Shown: piece by piece, positions 58,738 to 64,000 of the stretch
Numbering within the stretch: position 1 is the first letter of the stretch
Layout of the letters: each line of letters opens with the position of its first letter
DNA from: Janthinobacterium psychrotolerans
GTDB taxonomy: Bacteria > Pseudomonadota > Gammaproteobacteria > Burkholderiales > Burkholderiaceae_D
NCBI RefSeq assembly: GCF_001677885.1
Contig: NZ_LOCQ01000049.1
Span: 62,001-126,000, forward strand
Length of the DNA stretch: 64,000 nt
Direction of reading: 5' to 3'
The notes under the pieces: model-generated
The model's database searches: none
Told to the model about the DNA's origin: nothing
What the model saw: the letters and a program-made list of their open reading frames with translations, nothing else
Position numbers and translations under genes: made by a program

Positions 58738-58753
58738 TGTACGGTGACGCACG
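58738..58753 (-). promoter_or_regulatory. Crp/Fnr-type box (10/12) at the regulator's own promoter
   Basis: TGTACG-GTGA-CGCACG. On the minus strand TAGGCT (58716-58711) begins 21 bases downstream; the start would be near 58704, 38 bases before the ATG. It could also serve the divergent glycine-zipper gene at 58866. Confidence 0.62.
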
Positions 58754-58865
58754 GAAGCGAATCACGTGGCGACGCACACTCGGCTTTCAAACCAACAACA
58801 AGATTCAGGCCAGGCCTTCCCGGAGCCAGCCATCCAGATACACTCAATTAAAACAGGAGCACTTC

Positions 58866-59519
58866 ATGACCACTACCACCAAATCCTTGCATCCACTTAT
58901 CCTGGCGGCCGCCGTCGCGGTCGTGCTGTTTTGCGGCGTCGGCACGGCGGCCCTGATGGGCTGGCTGCCCACTTCGGACAGCCGCGAAGCCCAGCCCCTG
59001 AGCAGCGCCGCCTCCAGCGAACAGCTGGCCAGCCTGCAAGCGATCGCGCCGCCGGCCGGCACACAGCCGCTGGCCGCCCTGCCCCAGCAACAGCCATTGG
59101 CCGTGCAGCCAGCGCCGGTACAGCGTCCGCAGCCGCAGCCCGAACCTGAGCAATACGCGGCCGCGCCTGCGCCCGCACCGAAGGTCTGCAACAACTGCGG
59201 CGTGATCGAATCGATCAATGAAGTCAACACGCGCGCTTCGGGCAGCGGCGTCGGTGCCGCTGGTGGCGCGGTGGTCGGCGGCTTGCTGGGCAACCAGGTG
59301 GGCGGCGGCCATGGCAAGCAGCTGGCCACCGTGCTGGGCGCCGTCGGCGGCGCCGTGGCCGGCAACCAGATCGAAGGCAGCGTGCGCGCCACGCGCAGCT
59401 ATAACATCGTCGTGCGCCTGGACAACGGCAAGACGCGCACCGTGCATCAAAGCGCCGCGCCGAACTGGCGCCAGGGCGACCGCGTACGCGTAGTCAACGG
59501 CGGCCTGCGCGCAGGCTAA
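58866..59519 (+). CDS. Glycine-zipper 2TM domain protein with N-terminal anchor
   Basis: The 217-aa product has one N-terminal membrane helix (HPLILAAAVAVVLFCGVGTAALMGWL), a Pro/Gln-rich linker (about 55-105), a CNNC pair, a glycine zipper (GSGVGAAGGAVVGGLLGNQVGGGHGKQLATVLGAVGGAVAGNQIEG) and a C-terminal strand domain (YNIVVRLDNGKTRTVHQS, DRVRVVNGG) like that of the 49611 lipoprotein. The ATG at 58866 has CAGGAG six bases upstream. The linker would span the periplasm to the outer membrane. It is divergent from the Crp/Fnr gene. Confidence 0.87.
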   Translation: MTTTTKSLHPLILAAAVAVVLFCGVGTAALMGWLPTSDSREAQPLSSAASSEQLASLQAIAPPAGTQPLAALPQQQPLAVQPAPVQRPQPQPEPEQYAAAPAPAPKVCNNCGVIESINEVNTRASGSGVGAAGGAVVGGLLGNQVGGGHGKQLATVLGAVGGAVAGNQIEGSVRATRSYNIVVRLDNGKTRTVHQSAAPNWRQGDRVRVVNGGLRAG

Positions 59520-59549
59520 GACCATCAGCTCTCGTTGCTGATTGAACAC

Positions 59550-59579
59550 ACGCCCGGCCAGTCCGGGCGTTTTCTTTTT
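59550..59579 (+). terminator. Intrinsic terminator after the 58866 gene
   Basis: ACGCCCGG and CCGGGCGT around a five-base loop, followed by TTTCTTTTT. It lies 30 bases after the stop. Confidence 0.9.
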
Positions 59580-59584
59580 GATCA

Positions 59585-59600
59585 TGTTCGTTCGCGCACA
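59585..59600 (+). promoter_or_regulatory. Crp/Fnr-type box (10/12) upstream of the 59671 gene
   Basis: TGTTCG-TTCG-CGCACA. A -10-like GATGAT (59622-59627) begins exactly 21 bases downstream, predicting a start near 59634. That supports the GTG start at 59671 over the upstream ATG codons. Confidence 0.65.
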
Positions 59601-59670
59601 GATGAGACTGTTGCAACAGGAGATGATGCACTCAGGAAATTTAAAAAGTGACTCATACAAGGAGGCGGAC

Positions 59671-59928
59671 GTGGACAATAACAAGGCTGGCAACAAGATA
59701 TGGCTGAGCTTTATCGGCGGCGGCATGCTGGCGACGCTACTGGGCTTCTGCGCGCTGGACCTCGCTCCCGGCGGCGCGGCCGCCCCCGTATTCGGCGTGA
59801 TGCTGCTGCTGACCGGCGGCATGCTCAGCTGCCTGGCCGGCGCCGTCGGCATGGCAGGCATGCTGGCCTGGCTGCCAGGCATGGCGGAAGCGGAACATGC
59901 CAATGTGCAAGGAAGTGCAAATAAGTAG
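59671..59928 (+). CDS. Small membrane protein, unknown function
   Basis: The 85-aa product has two membrane helices (IWLSFIGGGMLATLLGFCAL and APVFGVMLLLTGGMLSCLAGAVGMAGMLAWL) and short charged ends. The start is GTG at 59671 with AGGAGG five bases upstream; longer readings begin upstream of the predicted transcript start. No family recognised. It lies between two regulon boxes. Confidence 0.7.
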   Translation: MDNNKAGNKIWLSFIGGGMLATLLGFCALDLAPGGAAAPVFGVMLLLTGGMLSCLAGAVGMAGMLAWLPGMAEAEHANVQGSANK

Positions 59929-59934
59929 GCGTTG

Positions 59935-59950
59935 TGTACGACACCGTACA
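59935..59950 (+). promoter_or_regulatory. Crp/Fnr-type box (12/12) upstream of the lmo0937-type gene
   Basis: TGTACG-ACAC-CGTACA, a perfect copy. A -10-like GACAAT (59972-59977) begins exactly 21 bases downstream, predicting a start near 59984 and a leader of about 120 bases. Confidence 0.8.
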
Positions 59951-60102
59951 GATAGTTTTGGCAGCAAAGTAGACAATGCGTCATGGCATCAGCGTTTTGC
60001 AGGGAGTGTCACTCCGGCAGCAACGCAAATGGCAAATAAACCGATGGCGGTACAGGTACACCACCTCGCTGTCATCCACACATTACTCACGGAGGACACA
60101 TC

Positions 60103-60249
60103 ATGCTCTATACAATCGCAGTAGTACTCATCATTCTCTGGCTGCTGGGCCTGGTTACTTCCTACACCATTGGCGGCTTCATCCACATTCTGCTGGTCGT
60201 GGCAGTGATCATGATCCTGTTGCGTCTGATTAGCGGGCGCGGCCTATAG
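60103..60249 (+). CDS. lmo0937 family small membrane protein
   Basis: The 48-aa product (MLYTIAVVLIILWLLGLV..., ending LRLISGRGL) has two membrane helices joined by TSYTIGGF. It matches the lmo0937 family found in many stress-responsive loci; function is unknown. The ATG at 60103 has CGGAGG upstream. It is shorter than usual ORF cut-offs and easily missed. Confidence 0.9.
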   Translation: MLYTIAVVLIILWLLGLVTSYTIGGFIHILLVVAVIMILLRLISGRGL

Positions 60250-60264
60250 AGGCTGCGGCCGGCT

Positions 60265-60345
60265 GGTCTTGATGCTGGCGGCGGCGCACGTGCAAACGGG
60301 CGCCGTCTTTGCATCTGCGCAGGCACTGGCAAGACCGGCTTTTTT
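60265..60345 (+). terminator. Structured terminator after the lmo0937-type gene
   Basis: GGTCTTG (60265-60271) pairs with CAAGACC (60330-60336), followed by GGC and six T. An inner TGCAAA/TTTGCA stem is possible in the 58-base loop. The large loop makes this less certain than other terminators here. Confidence 0.5.
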
Positions 60346-60414
60346 ACAGTAACGTGTGCGGGTAATCCCCCGGGTATGTCCATAACAACATCAAGCAACA
60401 CAAGGAGAAACTCC

Positions 60415-61095
60415 ATGAATCCATTCAAAACCGGCCCTGGCGCCAAGTCCGTGATCGCCATGCTGGCCCTGACGGTCGCCGTTTCCGGCTGTGCCGACAT
60501 GTCATCCACGCAACGCGGCACCGCCACTGGCGCCGGCATCGGCGCCGGCCTGGGCGCTCTGATCGGCGGCACCACCGGTGGCGGCAGCAGCGGCCGTACG
60601 GCTGGCGGCGCCCTGCTGGGCGCGGCTGCAGGCGCCGTAGTCGGCAATATCTGGTCGAACCGCATGGAAAACCAGAAACGCACGATGGAACAAGCCACCC
60701 AGGGCACCGGCGTGCAAGTGACGCAGACGGCGGACAACCGCCTGAAAATGGAAATTCCAAGCGACATCTCGTTCGACACCAACCGCGCCGATATCAAGGG
60801 CAACTTCCGCCCCATCCTCGACCGCTTTGCCGCCACCCTGAACGAGAACCCGAGCACTACCGTGAGCATCATCGGCCACACGGACAGCACCGGCAGCGCC
60901 TCGATCAACGAGCCGCTGTCGGTCGAACGCGCCGCCCACACGCGTGACTACCTGGCCATGCGCGGCGTCTCGCCGACCCGCATCGTGGTCGAAGGCCGCG
61001 GCGCACGTGAGCCGATCGCATCGAACGCCGACAACAGCGGCCGCGCCCGCAATCGTCGCGTGGAAATTTATGTGGCTGAACTGGCGCCACGTTAA
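60415..61095 (+). CDS. OmpA family lipoprotein with glycine zipper (YiaD-like)
   Basis: The 226-aa product has a lipoprotein signal (VIAMLALTVAVSGCADM, lipobox VSGC), a glycine zipper (GAGIGAGLGALIGGTTGGG...GALLGAAAGAVVGNI) and an OmpA C-terminal domain (SDISFDTNRADIKGNFRPILDRFAATLNENPSTTVSIIGHTDSTGSASINEPLSVERAAHTRDYLAMRGV, RARNRRVEIYV). The layout is that of YiaD. It ties the outer membrane to the wall. The ATG at 60415 has AAGGAG six bases upstream. Confidence 0.92.
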   Translation: MNPFKTGPGAKSVIAMLALTVAVSGCADMSSTQRGTATGAGIGAGLGALIGGTTGGGSSGRTAGGALLGAAAGAVVGNIWSNRMENQKRTMEQATQGTGVQVTQTADNRLKMEIPSDISFDTNRADIKGNFRPILDRFAATLNENPSTTVSIIGHTDSTGSASINEPLSVERAAHTRDYLAMRGVSPTRIVVEGRGAREPIASNADNSGRARNRRVEIYVAELAPR

Positions 61096-61112
61096 TTTCC
61101 CGCAGCACCAAT

Positions 61113-61152
61113 AAAAACAGCCGGACCATCCACATGGCCCGGCTGTTTTTTT
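61113..61152. terminator. Bidirectional intrinsic terminator
   Basis: AAAAACAGCCGG and CCGGCTGTTTTT with a loop of about 14 bases lies between the convergent OmpA-type and M16 genes, 18 and 13 bases from their stops. Confidence 0.88.
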
Positions 61153-61164
61153 ACGTGCAACGGT

Positions 61165-63993
61165 TTATTTCGCGGTCGCCGCCTTCGCGCCGGACTCTTT
61201 CGCCACCTTGGCAAAATCGCCCGCCGTCACCACCGACACCGCTTCCGGCTTCAGGTAGTCGCGCAGCGCCTGGTTCACCTGCGCCACGGTGAGCGACGCC
61301 ACTTTCGCTTCCAGGTTCTTGTCGTAGGCCATGGTACGCCCGTCCGACAGATAGCTGGCCAGTTCGCGCGCCAGCGGACCGTCCTGGGTGCGGCCGACTT
61401 CCTGCGATTGCAGCCAGCCTTTTTTCGCTTCCGCCAGCTCCGCTTCCGTAAAACCGTCGGCCAGCACCTTGGTGATTTCCTCGCGCAGCGCCGCTGCCAC
61501 CTTGACGGCGTTTTGCGGTGCGCTGATGGCGTAGGCCATCCAGTAGCCGGCTGGCTCATGCACCGGCACGCTCAGCTGCGAACCGACACCGTACGACAGG
61601 CCCTCCTTCTGGCGGATGCGGTCGGCCAGGCGGCTGCGCAGCGCGCCACCACCGAACATGTGATTGGCGATCACCAGCGCAGGATAAGCGGCGGCGTCAT
61701 CTTTCAACGGCACCGGCGCGACGGCGAACAGCACGCTGTTGGCCTTGTCCGGCGTTTCCAGGCTGATCTTTTCGCCACTGACGGGCTTGACGGCATCGGC
61801 AATGCGCACATACGGCTGCGCCGCTTTCCAGTTGCCGTACAGCTTGGCCAACTGCGCTTGCAAGGCCGGCGCGTCGAAGTCGCCGACGGCGGCCACGGTG
61901 GCGCTGGAGGCGCCATAGTAGCCGGCATGGAAGGCCCTCACATCGGCCACGCTGACGCTTTTCAAGGCGGCCAGTTCAAGCGGCAGCGGATCGACATGGC
62001 GGACGTGGCCGGCTGGCGTGGCGTCGATCAGGCGGCGCAAGGCATTCACGGCCAGCGGCTGCGGCTCGGGCATCTCCTGCTCGGCACGGCCGACGCGCTC
62101 GCGCTGCAGTTCCATGAATTCGGTTTCCGAGAGGGCCGGTTTTTGCAGCACTTGCGCCAGCAGGTCCATCGCGGCCGGCAGGTTTTCGCGCTTGCCCATC
62201 AGGAATGCCGTCACGCCTTCGGCGTTGCCACTGACATTGAACTGCATGCCCAGCTGGTCGAACTTGTCCTTCACTTCCTGGCGCGTCAGCTTGTCGGTGC
62301 CGCGCAACAGCAGATTGGCCGTGTAGCCGCCCACGGCCGACTTGCCGGCCAGGCTGTCGGCACTGCCCAGCTTCAATTTCAGCGCCACACTGACCGTGCC
62401 ACCCTTGGTTTTTTTCGGCAGCAAGGCGCCCTTCATGCCATTGGGCAAAGTAAAGCGCTGCGTGCGCGCTTCGATATTGTCGGGGCTCGGATCGAACACC
62501 TCGCCTTGCGCCACCACCGCGCGGCCGGTATAGCCGGCCAGCTGCGGCGCCACGTCGGCATACGCCGGCACTGTGGTGCGGTCGGGCGTGTCGGTGGGAA
62601 TGAAGCGGCCTACGGTGCGGTTCGAGCTCTTCAGGTATTTTTCAGCGGCCGCCTGCACTTGCGCCGTGGTGACCTTGTCGAGCTGGTCGCGCTGCAGGAA
62701 GAACAGGCGCCAGTCGCCCGCGGCCAGCGATTCGGTCAGCGCGATGGTCAGCCGGGCCGTGTCCGACGAGGCCAGTTCGATCTGCTTGGCCAGGTTCTGC
62801 TTGGCGCGCGCCACTTCGGCGTCCGTCAGTGGCTGCGATTTGAGGCCTTCGAGCACATTGAGCATGGCCGCCTGCGCCGCATCCAGGTCGCCGTCCTTCG
62901 GTACTACGGCACCGAACAGGTTGTAGCCGGGCTCCAGGGTGCTGAAGGAATTGTTGATGATCTTGCTGGCCAGCCTGGTTTCCACCAGGGCCTTGTGCAG
63001 GCGGCCCGCCGGCGCGCTGCCCAGTACCTCGCCCAGCACGTCGGTGGCGACCGACTCCGGATTGCCGGCCGGCGCCACGTGGTAGCCCACGCCCACCAGT
63101 TGCGTGCCACCGCTGCGGCGCACCGTCACCGAGCGCTCGCCATCCTGCACCGGCTCGGCCGTGTAGGTCGGTTCGATCACGCGCGCCGGTTTCGGAATCT
63201 TGCCGAACAGCTCGTTGATCTGTTTCAGGACCCTGGCTTCATCGAAGCGGCCGGCCACCATCAGCACGGCGTTATCGGGCTGGTAGTACTTGTGATAAAA
63301 AGCACGCAGGCGCGCAATATTGACCTGCTCGATATCGGAACGCGCACCGATGGTCGATTTGCCGTAGTTGTGCCAGTCAAAGGCGACCGCCTGGATGCGC
63401 TCGCTGGTCACGCGCAGCGGATTGCTCTCGCCCATCTCGAACTCGTTGCGCACCACCGTCATTTCACCCTTGCCGGTCGTCGGATTCCACAGGTCGTTCT
63501 GGTCGATGGCGGCGTTGACCATGCGGTCCGCTTCCAGCGCCAGCATCTGGCGCAGGTTGTCGTCGTTGGCCGGGAAGGTCGCGTAGTAATTGGTGCGGTC
63601 GAACCAGGTGGTGCCGTTGAACTGGGCGCCGGTCGAGTTGAGGATCTCAACCGGGGTCTTGCTGCCTTTCTTGATGCCGAAGTGGGCGCTGGGCTTGAAC
63701 AGCAGGTGTTCCAGCAAGTGGGCCATGCCGGTCTCGCCATAGTTCTCATGGCGCGAGCCGACCAGGTAGACGATATTGGTGGTCAGGGTGGGTTTGCTGG
63801 CATCAGGAAACAGCAGCACGCGCAAGCCGTTGGCCAGCTTGTATTCGGTAATGCCTTCGACCGACGTGACCTTGACGGTGGCCGCCGACGCACCGGCTTT
63901 CTGGGTTTTCGCGGCGGGCACGGGCGTGGCGGCCAGCACGAAGGATGGCGACAAAATGCCGGCGGCAAGCAAGAGAGCGGTTATTGGTTTCAA
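61165..63993 (-). CDS. M16 family zinc metallopeptidase (pitrilysin-like), exported
   Basis: The 942-aa product has a signal-like N-terminus (KPITALLLAAGILSPSFVLA) and a two-lobed M16 architecture. The first lobe has the inverted zinc motif HLLEH in MAHLLEHLLFKPSAH near residue 93 with the distal Glu in VVRNEFEMGE; the second lobe lacks the motif, as in inactive C-terminal halves. It degrades peptides in the periplasm. The first codon in the window is TTG at 63993 with no ribosome site visible, and the frame stays open to the edge, so the true start may lie beyond 64000. Confidence 0.85.
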   Translation of the reverse strand: MKPITALLLAAGILSPSFVLAATPVPAAKTQKAGASAATVKVTSVEGITEYKLANGLRVLLFPDASKPTLTTNIVYLVGSRHENYGETGMAHLLEHLLFKPSAHFGIKKGSKTPVEILNSTGAQFNGTTWFDRTNYYATFPANDDNLRQMLALEADRMVNAAIDQNDLWNPTTGKGEMTVVRNEFEMGESNPLRVTSERIQAVAFDWHNYGKSTIGARSDIEQVNIARLRAFYHKYYQPDNAVLMVAGRFDEARVLKQINELFGKIPKPARVIEPTYTAEPVQDGERSVTVRRSGGTQLVGVGYHVAPAGNPESVATDVLGEVLGSAPAGRLHKALVETRLASKIINNSFSTLEPGYNLFGAVVPKDGDLDAAQAAMLNVLEGLKSQPLTDAEVARAKQNLAKQIELASSDTARLTIALTESLAAGDWRLFFLQRDQLDKVTTAQVQAAAEKYLKSSNRTVGRFIPTDTPDRTTVPAYADVAPQLAGYTGRAVVAQGEVFDPSPDNIEARTQRFTLPNGMKGALLPKKTKGGTVSVALKLKLGSADSLAGKSAVGGYTANLLLRGTDKLTRQEVKDKFDQLGMQFNVSGNAEGVTAFLMGKRENLPAAMDLLAQVLQKPALSETEFMELQRERVGRAEQEMPEPQPLAVNALRRLIDATPAGHVRHVDPLPLELAALKSVSVADVRAFHAGYYGASSATVAAVGDFDAPALQAQLAKLYGNWKAAQPYVRIADAVKPVSGEKISLETPDKANSVLFAVAPVPLKDDAAAYPALVIANHMFGGGALRSRLADRIRQKEGLSYGVGSQLSVPVHEPAGYWMAYAISAPQNAVKVAAALREEITKVLADGFTEAELAEAKKGWLQSQEVGRTQDGPLARELASYLSDGRTMAYDKNLEAKVASLTVAQVNQALRDYLKPEAVSVVTAGDFAKVAKESGAKAATAK

Positions 63994-64000
63994 AGCGTGG

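Noticed and set aside
1..64000. Prophage, insertion sequence, integron or CRISPR array
   Set aside because: No transposase, integrase, Cas gene or regularly spaced repeats were found; the YqjE protein is named a holin family member but sits in a chromosomal stress operon.

Overview
The window is a stretch of high-GC chromosome from a free-living betaproteobacterium, most likely of the family Oxalobacteraceae (Janthinobacterium/Duganella/Massilia type). This is inferred from gene content: a PEP-CTERM protein, a phasin and an acetoacetyl-CoA reductase for polyhydroxyalkanoate (PHA) storage, a divergent trmJ/suhB pair, a cyclic-di-GMP hybrid regulator and many small exported envelope proteins. 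No rRNA, tRNA, CRISPR array, phage or insertion sequence was seen.

Layout. 0-7.3 kb: PEP-CTERM protein; a leftward run of phasin, TetR regulator, TPR protein and LOG-family hydrolase; then a 1209-residue response regulator with three receiver domains plus GGDEF and EAL domains. 7.5-10.7 kb: a three-gene unit of Tat-exported small subunit, GMC oxidoreductase and membrane-anchored lipase. 10.7-13.1 kb: a LysR/MFS deletion scar, then trmJ and suhB. 13.4-17.5 kb: a BlaI repressor, an M56-M23 fusion peptidase and a TonB-dependent receptor, preceded by two BlaI-type operators. 17.6-24.6 kb: RhlE helicase, an orphan lipoprotein pair, phaB, a universal stress protein, stress-type proteins and MtfA. 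24.8-32.3 kb: a winged-helix protein, a Pro/Ala-rich lipoprotein, and an ABC importer operon carrying its own DctB/DctD-like two-component system behind a sigma-54 promoter. 32.4-36.5 kb: three paralogous small exported proteins with the same promoter cassette, interleaved with an M14 peptidase and a secreted protein. 36.5-46.9 kb: penicillin-binding protein 1C and alpha-2-macroglobulin, an OmpA-type protein and a YihY protein. 47-61 kb: an envelope-stress island (AI-2E permease, BON protein, glycine-zipper proteins, DUF3309, DUF883/YqjE, ferritin-like protein, OmpA-type proteins, AsmA, lmo0937-type peptide, Crp/Fnr regulator). 61-64 kb: an M16 protease at the window edge.

The most notable observation is a 16-bp dyad, TGTACG-N4-CGTACA, found upstream of about ten genes spread over 23.5-60 kb (two perfect copies, the rest 9-11 of 12 positions). 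It has the TGTNN-N6-NNACA geometry of Crp/Fnr-family sites. At most copies a -10-like hexamer begins exactly 21 bases after the box, the arrangement expected for class II activation. A Crp/Fnr protein encoded in the island (57902-58666) has a box at its own promoter and is the obvious candidate regulator. The targets are almost all small envelope or stress proteins, so this looks like an undescribed envelope/starvation regulon. Two other control circuits are readable: BlaI operators lying inside the promoter of the M56-M23/TonB unit, and a sigma-54 promoter with an upstream enhancer dyad before the ABC/DctBD operon.
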